NCBI RefSeq assembly: GCF_009184425.1
Contig: NZ_WELG01000001.1
Coordinates: 1,425,870-1,489,869, forward strand
Direction of reading: 5' to 3'
Length of the DNA: 64,000 nt
Source: Flagellimonas olearia
GTDB lineage: Bacteria > Bacteroidota > Bacteroidia > Flavobacteriales > Flavobacteriaceae
Shown: positions 45,249 to 53,149 of the stretch, piece by piece
Layout of the letters: each line of letters begins with the position of its first letter
How positions within the stretch are numbered: the stretch's first letter is position 1
The notes under the pieces: model-generated
The model's database searches: none
The model's input: the letters and a program-made list of their open reading frames with translations, nothing else
What the model was told of the DNA's origin: nothing
Position numbers and translations under genes: made by a program

Positions 45249-46190
45249 ATGACCATTACCCAACTTCAGTATGTGCTTGCTGTTGCAGAATACAAGAATT
45301 TTACCTTAGCCGCCGAAAAAAGCTTTGTTACCCAGCCCACGTTGAGCATGCAGGTACAAAAATTGGAGGATGAACTTGGTGTTTTAATATTTGATCGGAG
45401 CAAAAAACCCATTTCCATTACTGCAGTTGGAGAGAAAATTGTAAACCAGGCCAAAAATATTGTTGCCGAAGCGGAGCGCATCAAAGACATTGTGGACCAA
45501 GACAAAGGGTTCATTGGTGGGGACTATACTTTGGGAATCATCCCCACGGTAATGCCCACTTTGCTACCCATGTTCCTCAATACGTTCATTAAAAAATATC
45601 CCAAGGTCAATCTTATTATAAAGGAACAGTCTACGGATGCCATGATACGGAATATCTTGGATGGGCATTTGGATGCAGGTATTGCGGCCACTCCATTGGA
45701 AATTGAGTTTATCAAGGAACGTCCCCTCTATTACGAGCCGTTTGTAGGCTACGTTCCGCAAAGCCACCGATTGTCCCAAGAACCTATGCTCACCACTGAA
45801 GACCTGGATGTGAACGATGTGCTGCTCCTACAGGACGGACATTGTTTTAGGGATGGGGTGATCAATCTGTGTAAAGCTTCCAAAAATGTACAGGGAGAAA
45901 TGTTCAAAATTGAAAGTGGCAGTTTTGAAACCTTGGTGAGTTTGGCGGATGAAGGCATGGGAATGACCCTACTTCCTTATCTGAATTCCTTGCATCTAGA
46001 TCCTAAAAAACGGCCCAACATACGACCCTTTAAAAATCCATCCCCCGCCCGAGAGATCAGTTTGATCTATCATAAAAGTGAGCTCAAGATACAGATAACC
46101 GATGCCCTCAAAGACGTCATTTCAGGTATTGTCCGTGGTGCCATCGCCTTTCAGGATGTAAAGATTGTGAGCCCTTTGGCCCAAAAATAA
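45249..46190 (+). CDS. oxyR: OxyR-type LysR-family peroxide regulator
   Basis: This LysR-family regulator has about 313 residues. An N-terminal winged helix (TITQLQYVLAVAEYKNFTLA, FVTQPTLSMQVQKLEDELG) precedes a substrate-binding domain. The redox switch of OxyR is conserved: DGHCFRDGVINLC has two cysteines nine residues apart, matching Cys199 and Cys208 of E. coli OxyR, which form a disulfide on peroxide exposure. ATG at 45249 is used; a TTG precedes it by one codon. It is divergent from the sigma-54 activator and near the OsmC gene, so a peroxide regulon is plausible. A perfect hairpin follows. Confidence 0.93.
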   Translation: MTITQLQYVLAVAEYKNFTLAAEKSFVTQPTLSMQVQKLEDELGVLIFDRSKKPISITAVGEKIVNQAKNIVAEAERIKDIVDQDKGFIGGDYTLGIIPTVMPTLLPMFLNTFIKKYPKVNLIIKEQSTDAMIRNILDGHLDAGIAATPLEIEFIKERPLYYEPFVGYVPQSHRLSQEPMLTTEDLDVNDVLLLQDGHCFRDGVINLCKASKNVQGEMFKIESGSFETLVSLADEGMGMTLLPYLNSLHLDPKKRPNIRPFKNPSPAREISLIYHKSELKIQITDALKDVISGIVRGAIAFQDVKIVSPLAQK

Positions 46191-46193
46191 AAA

Positions 46194-46213
46194 GGGCCGC
46201 TGATCAGCGGCCC
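46194..46213. terminator. Bidirectional terminator palindrome
   Basis: GGGCCGCTGATCAGCGGCCC is a perfect 20-bp palindrome between the OxyR gene and a convergent small gene, preceded by an A run. Confidence 0.75.
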
Positions 46214-46217
46214 GTGT

Positions 46218-46403
46218 TTATGCTTTTAACAATAATAATGTGGGTCGTAGTTCTGGTTTGTCCAAAATATAGAATTGTAACCAGATCTTAAGTTCCTCTA
46301 TTTCGCTTGGCAGTAGCCTGGAAACAGCTTTCTTCAATTCTTTAGCGAAGAGTTTGGCATCAAAACTCACCTTTTGAAGGATTGTTTTGGTGTAATCTAA
46401 CAT
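46218..46403 (-). CDS. Conserved small hypothetical protein
   Basis: This is a protein of about 61 residues starting MLDYTKTILQKVSFDAKLFA, then KELKKAVSRLLPSEIEELKIWL. It resembles small proteins I know as common and uncharacterised in Flavobacteriaceae, which begin almost identically. It is probably all-helical and cytoplasmic. An in-frame ATG at 46415 would add MPRA; 46403 matches the conserved start. Convergent with the OxyR gene across a palindrome. Function unknown. Confidence 0.72.
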   Translation of the reverse strand: MLDYTKTILQKVSFDAKLFAKELKKAVSRLLPSEIEELKIWLQFYILDKPELRPTLLLLKA

Positions 46404-46536
46404 GGCTCTGGGCATTGAATTTTTGATTAAATTGGATTAAATGGTTGCACTACTAATTTAGAAAAAATCTTAATTGTTTGTTTGTGCCCGCAGTTAAAAA
46501 TTGGATAAATTCGTGTTAAATTCGATAAACTACCTC

Positions 46537-47808
46537 ATGCAAATAACTTTCAAGTATTTGAAATACAGTATTTTAACATCATTATTCTTAGTCATCGGAT
46601 GTTCTTCCGTAAAGAAAACCCTCAACACGCAGCTACAAAAAGACCCCCTAAAAAATTCATTCCACGGTCTGGTAGTGGTCGATGCCCATTCCCAAAAGAC
46701 CCTATATGATCAAAACGGTGACCGTTATTTTCTACCTGCTAGCAATACCAAGGTGGTAACCTTCTATACAGGTGTGAAAATGCTTCCCAAAAACATCCCT
46801 ACCCTAAAATATGCCGTGTCCAACGACACCCTTTTTATGGAAGGAACGGGAGATCCATCATGGTTACACCCACACTTAAAGGACAGCACGGCCATTCAAT
46901 GGCTAAAAAAACAAGGCACCATTGCACTCTACCTCAACAATATAGAAGAAGATAGATATGGTCCCGGTTGGGCATGGGAAGATTACGACACTTACTTTTC
47001 CCCCGAAAGGGGAAGCCTTCCCTTGTATGCCAATGTGGTGACCCTGTCCGCAGTGGATAGTCTGCAAGTGTCCCCTTCCTATTTTGCCGAGAGTGTGAGC
47101 CTGCAAAAAAAGCCTAAAAGCAGGGTGGAGTTCTCCAATCAATTTTTCATAGACCCCAAGGAGCAGGACACTTTGGAAGTTCCTTACATCACGGACAAGA
47201 ACATTACCAAAGCATTGTTGGAAACGGTACTGGAAAAGGAGATTGTCCTAGTGGACCATTTTCCGGATACGCCCAAGCAAACCCTTTATGGCATGGAAAC
47301 CGATTCCATTTATAAACAGATGCTGTACAAGAGTGATAATTTCTTGGCAGAACAGCTGCTGATTGCGGCCTCCTCGACCATTTCAGATACTTTGGGAACC
47401 AAAAGAGCCATGGATTATATGCTGGAACACGACTATAGCGACCTTAGCCAAAAGCCCCGGTGGGTGGATGGTTCCGGATTGTCTAGATATAACCTTTTTA
47501 CCCCGAGGTCCTTTGTGGAGATTCTCCAAAAACTCCATAACGAGGTACCTGAAGAGCGATTGTTCGGGATTTTTCCCATGTGGGGTCCGTCCAGTACCGT
47601 AAAGGAGTGGGAAGATCCCACCACCGAACCTTTTCTTTTTGCCAAATCCGGTTCTTTTGGCAACAACTACAATTTAAGTGGTTATGTGAAGACCAAATCG
47701 GGGAAGTTGCTCATCTTCAGCTTTATGAACAATCATTTTAGAATCCCGTCCTCCGAAGTGCGCAAAACCATGTACGAAACCCTCAAAAAGCTCTATCTCA
47801 CCTATTAA
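46537..47808 (+). CDS. PBP4-type D-alanyl-D-alanine carboxypeptidase lipoprotein
   Basis: This is a serine peptidase of about 423 residues of the S13/PBP4 (DacB) family, which trims or cuts peptidoglycan cross-links in the periplasm. The signal ends in lipobox LVIGC. Penicillin-binding motifs are PASNTK (SxxK, nucleophile Ser), YKSDN (SxN) and FAKSGSFG (KTG-like, here KSG). A TTG at 46501 gives a longer frame, but the ATG at 46537 directly precedes the signal. The 3' end overlaps the convergent nudK by 11 bp. Confidence 0.9.
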   Translation: MQITFKYLKYSILTSLFLVIGCSSVKKTLNTQLQKDPLKNSFHGLVVVDAHSQKTLYDQNGDRYFLPASNTKVVTFYTGVKMLPKNIPTLKYAVSNDTLFMEGTGDPSWLHPHLKDSTAIQWLKKQGTIALYLNNIEEDRYGPGWAWEDYDTYFSPERGSLPLYANVVTLSAVDSLQVSPSYFAESVSLQKKPKSRVEFSNQFFIDPKEQDTLEVPYITDKNITKALLETVLEKEIVLVDHFPDTPKQTLYGMETDSIYKQMLYKSDNFLAEQLLIAASSTISDTLGTKRAMDYMLEHDYSDLSQKPRWVDGSGLSRYNLFTPRSFVEILQKLHNEVPEERLFGIFPMWGPSSTVKEWEDPTTEPFLFAKSGSFGNNYNLSGYVKTKSGKLLIFSFMNNHFRIPSSEVRKTMYETLKKLYLTY

Positions 47809-48385
47809 AAAGGTTGTTGATTTGGGCATATTGAAGCAGCATAATGGTTTTGGCATCCTTGATCTCGCCTTTATCCATCATCCGTAGGGCTTCATTGAAA
47901 TCCATTTCCAAGACTTCGATGTTCTCCGTTTCATCCTCGGCTCCCCCACCCTCGCCTACTTTCATGGCATCTTCATACTGTCCAATAAAAAAGTACAGTA
48001 TTTCGGTAACGGAACCTGGGGACATATAGGCCTCGAACACTTTTTTTACCTGGTCTATCTTATACCCAGTCTCTTCCTCCACTTCCATTTTAATGGTCTC
48101 TTCGGCATTGCCCTTCTCCAAAAGTCCGGCACAAGCCTCGACCATCATCCCATCCTCATTTCCATTCAAGTAAGTGGGCATACGAAACTGTCGGGTAAGC
48201 ACCACGGTTCCTTTTTGGGCATTGTACAGCAGGATGACCGCACCATTGCCTCGGTCATAGGCTTCGCGGATTTGGGTCTCCCATTCCCCATCTTCCCGTT
48301 GGTATTCAAAAGTGACCTTATTCAAGGTATACCAATTGTTGGAGAGCAATTCTTTTGTGATGTTCCTTACGTTCCCATGTTTCAT
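47798..48385 (-). CDS. nudK: GDP-mannose pyrophosphatase NudK-like Nudix hydrolase
   Basis: This 195-residue Nudix hydrolase closely follows E. coli NudK, which splits GDP-mannose and related sugar nucleotides. The Nudix box is GLLEKGN then EVEEETGY, and the NudK-typical tail is present (YMSPGSVTE, EGGGAEDE, ENIEVLEMDF, GEIKDAKTIMLL). The start overlaps the stop of the DUF2461 gene upstream (ATGA), so the two are coupled. Its 3' end overlaps the convergent PBP4 gene. Confidence 0.93.
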   Translation of the reverse strand: MKHGNVRNITKELLSNNWYTLNKVTFEYQREDGEWETQIREAYDRGNGAVILLYNAQKGTVVLTRQFRMPTYLNGNEDGMMVEACAGLLEKGNAEETIKMEVEEETGYKIDQVKKVFEAYMSPGSVTEILYFFIGQYEDAMKVGEGGGAEDETENIEVLEMDFNEALRMMDKGEIKDAKTIMLLQYAQINNLFNR

Positions 48386-49035
48386 ACCGATGCAGATTTG
48401 TTCAAATATTGGCGAAAAGGGAGCATTTCCTTATACACCTCCACTATTTTTTCCTTGAATCCTTTTTGAAAGACCTCTTCCCTTTTCAGCTCATGGACCA
48501 CCGCAAAGGTCTTGTTCCGTAATAAATGAATGTGCGGATGATCATTGGAAAATCCTTTGGGGGCATTGGTCAGTTTTTCATCTTCGTACAGGTCGCCGAA
48601 CAATTTTCTGAAAGAAGGTTTATTCAATAGGGCCTGTAGCTCCTCTCCATTGTAATCTATCCCGTCACGTATACTACGCAGGGTCTTGGGGTCAGGTCGC
48701 CAAAATCCTCCAGCCAGCATGCAGTGCTTTAATCCAATTTCGATATAAAAATCAGCGGAAAGGGGCGCTTTGTCCAAACCTGCACCAAAATGGTCCTTGT
48801 ATACTGGCTTGTTGGGATGGAACATGAGGTTATTATTGATTCGGTTGATGCCTTTTTTTCCAGGAGTGGGATAATAATCGGAATGCAATTGTGCCACGGT
48901 CAAATCCAAGTCATCCAACCATCCTATAAAATCATTGCGGAGGGATTTGTACCATTTCCGGTTGGCATCCATCCATTCCTTATTATTGTTTTGTTGAAGT
49001 TCTTCCAGAAATTGGAACAGGTCTGTAAAGTTCAT
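48382..49035 (-). CDS. DUF2461 domain-containing protein
   Basis: This 217-residue cytoplasmic protein has the DUF2461 pattern: FLEELQQNNNKEWMDANRKW at the N-terminus, RINNNLMFHPNKPVYKDHFG in the middle and GGFWRPDPKTLRSIRDGI, then PKGFSNDHPHIHLLRNKTF. Function unknown. Overlaps nudK by 4 bp. An interspersed-repeat fragment lies upstream of its start. Confidence 0.92.
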   Translation of the reverse strand: MNFTDLFQFLEELQQNNNKEWMDANRKWYKSLRNDFIGWLDDLDLTVAQLHSDYYPTPGKKGINRINNNLMFHPNKPVYKDHFGAGLDKAPLSADFYIEIGLKHCMLAGGFWRPDPKTLRSIRDGIDYNGEELQALLNKPSFRKLFGDLYEDEKLTNAPKGFSNDHPHIHLLRNKTFAVVHELKREEVFQKGFKEKIVEVYKEMLPFRQYLNKSASV

Positions 49036-49116
49036 AGTACGAACATAGGAAAAATACCTCTAAACCTTCTTCGGAAATCAGACTTCGGGCATCAGACATC
49101 AGACATATATAAAACA

Positions 49117-49145
49117 AAAGATTTCTCGACTGCGCTCGAAATGAC
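49117..49145. repeat. Fragment of a dispersed palindromic repeat
   Basis: TTTCTCGACTGCGCTCGAAA is a near-palindrome of a type I know to be scattered in intergenic regions of Flavobacteriaceae genomes. It is next to short CATCAGACA direct repeats (about 49090-49110) in the 144-bp gap between two genes. Only one copy is seen in this window, so the dispersed nature rests on prior knowledge. Confidence 0.45.
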
Positions 49146-49179
49146 ATATAATTTAATCACTGAGCCCTAACTCCTAAAA

Positions 49180-49980
49180 TTAAAACCTATTGTCCCCGTC
49201 CAGCAAATCGCCAATACCACCAAGAAGACTACCTTCCCCTTTGCCCTTTCCACCTCCTTTGGGAGCAGCGGCCCATACCCTACTGGCCAATCGGCTAAAC
49301 GGCAAAGATTGGATATACACGGTACCTGGTCCCCGCAAAGTGGCAAAGAACAATCCTTCTCCGCCAAAGACGGTATTCTTGATTCCGCCCACAAACTCAA
49401 TATTATAATCCACGGTTTGTGAAAAACCCACAATACATCCGGTATCCACTTTTAACACCTCGCCCGGACCCAACACCTTTTTGGCCATGGTTCCCCCGGC
49501 ATGCACAAAGGCCATTCCGTCACCTTCCAGTTTTTGCATGATAAAGCCTTCGCCTCCAAAAAATCCGCGGCCCAAGCGCCTGGAAAACTCTATTCCTACC
49601 GAAACCCCCTTGGCGGCGCATAGAAATGCATCTTTTTGGCAGATGAACTTACCTCCTTTTTCCGAAAGGTCTATGGGAATGATCTTACCTGGATAGGGCG
49701 AAGCAAAGCTTACCAGCTTTTTGCCCTGACCTATGTTAAGGAAGGCGGTCATAAAAAGACTCTCTCCCGTGAGCAAACGCTTGCCTGCGGAGAACAGTTT
49801 CCCCAAAACCCCGGAATCTTGGTTGGAGCCATCACCAAAAATGGTGTCCATTTGAATATCGGAATCCATCATCATAAAACTGCCGGCCTCGGCCACAACA
49901 GCTTCTTGGGGGTCGAGTTCAATCTCTACGTATTGCATTTCTTCCCCGTAAATGTGATAGTCTATTTCGTGTGCGTTCAT
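49180..49980 (-). CDS. TIGR00266/AIM24 family protein
   Basis: This 266-residue protein of the TIGR00266/AIM24 (mitochondrial biogenesis) family folds as repeated beta-helical or tubby-like units. Seen are QYVEIELDPQEAVVAEAGSF near the start, GGEGFIMQKLEGDGMAFVHA and FVGGIKNTVFGGEGLFFATL. The tail is glycine/lysine-rich (GGGKGKGEG). Function unknown; widely conserved in bacteria. It is a single gene with no visible promoter match. Confidence 0.9.
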   Translation of the reverse strand: MNAHEIDYHIYGEEMQYVEIELDPQEAVVAEAGSFMMMDSDIQMDTIFGDGSNQDSGVLGKLFSAGKRLLTGESLFMTAFLNIGQGKKLVSFASPYPGKIIPIDLSEKGGKFICQKDAFLCAAKGVSVGIEFSRRLGRGFFGGEGFIMQKLEGDGMAFVHAGGTMAKKVLGPGEVLKVDTGCIVGFSQTVDYNIEFVGGIKNTVFGGEGLFFATLRGPGTVYIQSLPFSRLASRVWAAAPKGGGKGKGEGSLLGGIGDLLDGDNRF

Positions 49981-50181
49981 GTATGTTTGACTTATTATAT
50001 TAAATATCTAGTTACCATCTTACAACCTGTTAGTAGGTATCCTTGGAGTATTGTTACACGTAAAAACCAAAATTCAGCACCCTTTGAGGAACCCTTCTCA
50101 TTACATATGGCCTCAGACCTTCCTATTTATAAAAGACTGAATACTGTCTGATTATCCTACATTTAGTATACCAAATGAGCC

Positions 50182-50634
50182 TTATCCTTGATTTTGGTGG
50201 GTTTTCTCAATCAAGGTTCCCATGAGAAAATGGAACTCATCCAATTTCATGAATTTTGACACAATTGGGATGGGTTCCTCCAAGTACGTCAAGTGTATAT
50301 TAACACACAAAACGGAATCAGATGCATCAATACCAAAGTCTTTAATATCACCATAATTGATTTCAATCCCGAAAAGAGAAAAATTGTGCTCTCTAAAAAT
50401 AATCTTGTCATCCTTCAACCGGTAAAACTGCAAAAACGAATATATCAGGTACACGGACCATCCAATAATACCCAGAACTGCTATTAGGCATACCTGGTTG
50501 ATCCATGCTTCTTTTATGGTCAACACTCCCAATCTATAGATGACAAAAGCACCATATAATTGACCTATCCCTAAAAACAGCAAGGCATATAATGGTTTAA
50601 TTTTTATTATTTTCAACGGTTCTGCCATAATCAT
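50182..50634 (-). CDS. Hypothetical two-helix membrane protein
   Basis: This 150-residue protein has two hydrophobic helices (about residues 15-35 and 45-68) followed by a soluble domain beginning FYRLKDDKIIFREHNFSLFG, which looks like a small PH-like (bPH) beta-domain that defines many unnamed bacterial membrane proteins. I recognise no specific family. ATG codons occur at 50634 and 50628. It is divergent from the next gene, with only 33 bp between starts. Function unknown. Confidence 0.6.
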   Translation of the reverse strand: MIMAEPLKIIKIKPLYALLFLGIGQLYGAFVIYRLGVLTIKEAWINQVCLIAVLGIIGWSVYLIYSFLQFYRLKDDKIIFREHNFSLFGIEINYGDIKDFGIDASDSVLCVNIHLTYLEEPIPIVSKFMKLDEFHFLMGTLIEKTHQNQG

Positions 50635-50667
50635 TCACTATCTTCCTACTCCTTTTTAAAGAATTCC

Positions 50668-50964
50668 ATGGTTAGCCTTTTTGTTTTGTTACTCGTTTTC
50701 ATTTGGGGATATAAGTTGACAAAAATCCTACTTAATTCAAAGGATTTGATAAGATTCGCGGAAGAATTTGACAAGCTCTCCAAGAAATACAAATTTTCAG
50801 ATACGCAAAAATCGGAGCATTATCGGATAGAAGCAAACCACTATAGGATGTTCAATAAAAAAACAACTAGGTCCAATTTAATTTGGTTTTTTGTTGAAAT
50901 AGGGAGCATCGTGTTGATTTATTTAGTTTTTGTAAAAAAATATTTTTCATCCGACCTATTCTAG
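50668..50964 (+). CDS. Hypothetical small membrane protein
   Basis: This 98-residue protein has an N-terminal transmembrane helix (VSLFVLLLVFIWGY), a charged middle that may be helical (LIRFAEEFDKLSKKYKFSDT), and a second helix (LIWFFVEIGSIVLIYLVFV) near the C-terminus. No family recognised. It is divergent from a two-helix protein gene with 33 bp between, so the promoters must overlap or lie inside the coding regions. Confidence 0.5.
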   Translation: MVSLFVLLLVFIWGYKLTKILLNSKDLIRFAEEFDKLSKKYKFSDTQKSEHYRIEANHYRMFNKKTTRSNLIWFFVEIGSIVLIYLVFVKKYFSSDLF

Positions 50965-51021
50965 TTCTGCTCCTCAAACCTATGATCAAAAATTAATTGT
51001 TTTTTTGGTGCAGGAAATCTA

Positions 51022-51477
51022 TCAGCTTTTCACCTTCACCGTCCACTCAAAGTGAAAAGTGGATACTTCCACTCCATCGGCATTCACGCCTACGGATTTC
51101 ATCCAACAGGTCTGCCCCTCGCCTGTGGCTATGGTTTTTTGGATGGCGTCGGCAATCAAATGACCATCCTCGCAGGTAAAGGTGATACGTCCCGTGGCCT
51201 TTTTGGTAAAGGTGGCCTTGTTGTTGGCCACGAGCATGGAGATCTTCTTACCACTTTTTTGGATTTCGTTCATGACCAAAGCCCCGGTACTCAGCTCAGC
51301 GGCCATGCCTTGAACCGCCCAAAACATGGATTTAAACGGATTCTGGTTGATCCACCGATGCTTTACAGCAGTTAACGCCTTCTGCTCATCTATATACGTT
51401 AAACGAATTCCCGTCCACCATGCGGAAGGAAGCTTTAAGAAGGTAAAAGTATTGATTTTACTGGGTGTCAGTGCCAT
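51022..51477 (-). CDS. DUF4442 domain-containing protein (hot-dog fold)
   Basis: This 151-residue protein of the DUF4442 family is a hot-dog fold group related to acyl-CoA thioesterases. Evidence is the start KINTFTFLKLPSAWWTGIRL, the central helix NPFKSMFWAVQGMAAELSTG and the strand MLVANNKATFTKKATGRITF. Substrate unknown. A single gene, divergent from the PadR operon region. Confidence 0.88.
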   Translation of the reverse strand: MALTPSKINTFTFLKLPSAWWTGIRLTYIDEQKALTAVKHRWINQNPFKSMFWAVQGMAAELSTGALVMNEIQKSGKKISMLVANNKATFTKKATGRITFTCEDGHLIADAIQKTIATGEGQTCWMKSVGVNADGVEVSTFHFEWTVKVKS

Positions 51478-51550
51478 ACCATTAATTTAGGAAGTCTAAA
51501 AATAGTCAAATTTGAATTGATTTCAACTTGTTAAAAAAATGTTAATTTAT

Positions 51551-51593
51551 AGTACTTTGTTTTGCATAGTACTGTCTTTTGGATATATATTTG
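51551..51593 (+). promoter_or_regulatory. Promoter with AGTACT inverted repeat (candidate PadR operator)
   Basis: TTG at 51562-51564, 21 bp, then an exact TAtaTTTG at 51586-51593. Two AGTACT hexamers (51551-51556 and 51568-51573) flank the -33 element symmetrically with an 11-bp spacer. The operon encodes a PadR repressor, and PadR sites are often paired ACT/AGT half-sites, so autorepression is likely. Confidence 0.6.
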
Positions 51594-51617
51594 CATCGTA
51601 AGCTAATAGGTGATGCT

Positions 51618-51701
51618 TGTCATCAACCTGAACTTGATTCAGGTTCTCATCAAAATAGAGGCCAGCTTTCATAAAGATTCTGAACTAAATTCAGAATGAC
51701 A
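51618..51701. repeat. REP-doublet-like element in the operon leader
   Basis: An 84-bp unit is bounded by TGTCAT and ATGACA. It contains two similar hairpins: AACCTGAA/TTCAGGTT (51625-51645) and ATTCTGAA/TTCAGAAT (51677-51697), each with an 8-bp stem and 5-nt loop. The layout matches dispersed CTGAA-type repeats I know from Flavobacteriaceae. It sits between the promoter and the first gene of the PadR operon. Confidence 0.6.
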
Positions 51702-51724
51702 ATTTGTAAATCATCAATCAAAAA

Positions 51725-52207
51725 ATGGCTACAACATTAACCAAACACGAACGAAATCTATCCGCGATCATACACGCGTCCACCTTTTCAAAGTACTTTA
51801 TTCCCTTTGGGAACTTTATACTTCCCTTGATCTTGTGGACAGCCAATAAGAAAGAGCATCAATTTGTGGATTACAATGGTAAGCAGGCGCTCAACTTTCA
51901 AATGAGCATGCTCCTCTACTCCATTGTGGCCGGCTTGATCAGCATTCCCTTTTTTATCGGTGCTATGCCCGACCTGTTCAACTGGGATCTTTTCGGCATC
52001 CATAGATTAAGTGACCTTAACAACCTAAATATCCATATAGACAGTGACAACTTTAGGCTTGGACGGTTGTTTTGGCCTGCAGGCATCAGTGGTATTATCC
52101 AAGTGGGATTGGCTTTGGTGAACGTTGTGTATTCCATCTTGGCCACCATCAGAACCAATGAAGGGGAATATTTCAAATATCCCTTCACCATAAAATTCAT
52201 CAAGTAA
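51725..52207 (+). CDS. DUF4870 domain-containing membrane protein
   Basis: This 160-residue membrane protein of the DUF4870 (Tic20-like) family shows KYFIPFGNFILPLILWTANK, then the hallmark VDYNGKQALNFQMSMLLYSI, and further hydrophobic helices. It is the first gene of an operon common in flavobacteria (DUF4870, NTF2-like, PadR, PspC, head GIN), probably concerned with envelope stress. Its stop overlaps the next start (TAATG). Confidence 0.92.
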   Translation: MATTLTKHERNLSAIIHASTFSKYFIPFGNFILPLILWTANKKEHQFVDYNGKQALNFQMSMLLYSIVAGLISIPFFIGAMPDLFNWDLFGIHRLSDLNNLNIHIDSDNFRLGRLFWPAGISGIIQVGLALVNVVYSILATIRTNEGEYFKYPFTIKFIK

Positions 52208-52995
52208 TGCAAAAGGCAAGATACATATTGGGAATGGGCATCATGGTCCTATCGCTTAGCCTTCAAGGACAGGTCACCAAGGACACTGAGTTGTACAAGA
52301 CCTTGAAATCCAAGGACAGTATTTTGTTCGATGCCGCCTTCAATCGATGTGATGTGGCTACCTTGGAATCCTTGTTCACCGAAGATTTTGAGTTCTACCA
52401 TGACAGAGGCGGTTTTACCGATGGCAGGGAGGCATTTTTGAAATCTGTCCGGGAGAATTGTGCGAAGCAGAATCCGGCCGAGCCCCAAAGTTCCAAACGG
52501 ATCTTGGTGGACGGAAGTCTGGAAGTATATCCGCTCTACAAGGGCGGGGAACTTTATGGGGCTATTCAGCATGGGGTACATACCTTTGAGTTTTTTAACG
52601 ACAGAAAAGAATATCAAAAAGGGGATATCGCCAAGTTTACCCATGTTTGGCTGTTGAAAGACGGACAATGGCAGGTAAGAAGGGAATTGAGCTATGACCA
52701 TCATGCCCAGACAGTATCCAAGGAGGCAATCGTTCTTTCGGAAGGAATTTTGAACAGCTATGTGGGGGATTATGAATCGCCCCAAGCGGGAAAGGTGACC
52801 ATAACCAAGGATTCCGATCACTTGCTCTTACAATCAAACGGATTTGAAGCGAATCTGTACCCAGAGGCTGAAAACATTTTTTTTCTGAAGGAAAGGGGCA
52901 CCAAGTTCAAATTCATCTTGAGTAATGGCCATGAGGTTTCAAAGATGGTCATCTTGGAAAACAATACCATTGTAGACGAAGCAAACAAAATCTAA
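52207..52995 (+). CDS. Secreted NTF2-like protein (DUF4440-like)
   Basis: This 262-residue exported protein has a signal peptide ending LQGQ. Residues about 30-165 are an NTF2/DUF4440-like domain (DSILFDAAFNRCDVATLESL, FTEDFEFYHDRGGFTDGREA, FTHVWLLKDGQWQVRRELSY). The last 80 residues (ILNSYVGDYESPQAGKVTIT and later) look like a DUF3471-type beta-domain found after beta-lactamase-like proteins. The ATG overlaps the previous stop. Function unknown. Confidence 0.85.
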   Translation: MQKARYILGMGIMVLSLSLQGQVTKDTELYKTLKSKDSILFDAAFNRCDVATLESLFTEDFEFYHDRGGFTDGREAFLKSVRENCAKQNPAEPQSSKRILVDGSLEVYPLYKGGELYGAIQHGVHTFEFFNDRKEYQKGDIAKFTHVWLLKDGQWQVRRELSYDHHAQTVSKEAIVLSEGILNSYVGDYESPQAGKVTITKDSDHLLLQSNGFEANLYPEAENIFFLKERGTKFKFILSNGHEVSKMVILENNTIVDEANKI

Positions 52996-53011
52996 ATACA
53001 AAAGGGAGTTT

Positions 53012-53113
53012 AATCATCAATCAAAAAACGAACAATTCATCAATCAATCATCAATCATCAATCAAAAAACCGTTTCCACTCCCCTGCTCATCACAGGGGA
53101 CTGGAGTGGAAAC
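53012..53113 (+). promoter_or_regulatory. Repetitive leader with stem-loop before padR
   Basis: Two copies of AATCATCAATCAAAAAA (53012-53028, 53053-53069) are followed by a long hairpin: GTTTCCACTCCCCTG (53072-53086) pairs with CAGGGG (53094-53099) and AGTGGAAAC (53105-53113), leaving a 5-nt bulge. No T run follows, so it is not a standard terminator. Related AATCATCAATCAAA copies lie at 51709-51725 and 55314-55327. Confidence 0.5.
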
Positions 53114-53149
53114 AAAAGCGAACAGTTAATAAAATAGAACCATGAAGTT

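Noticed and set aside
46194-46213. The perfect 20-bp palindrome as an OxyR binding site
   Set aside because: It lies downstream of oxyR between convergent genes and follows an A run, so a terminator is the simpler reading.
53012-53069. ATCA-rich tandem repeats considered as a CRISPR array
   Set aside because: Repeat units are too short, spacers are not unique and no cas genes are present.
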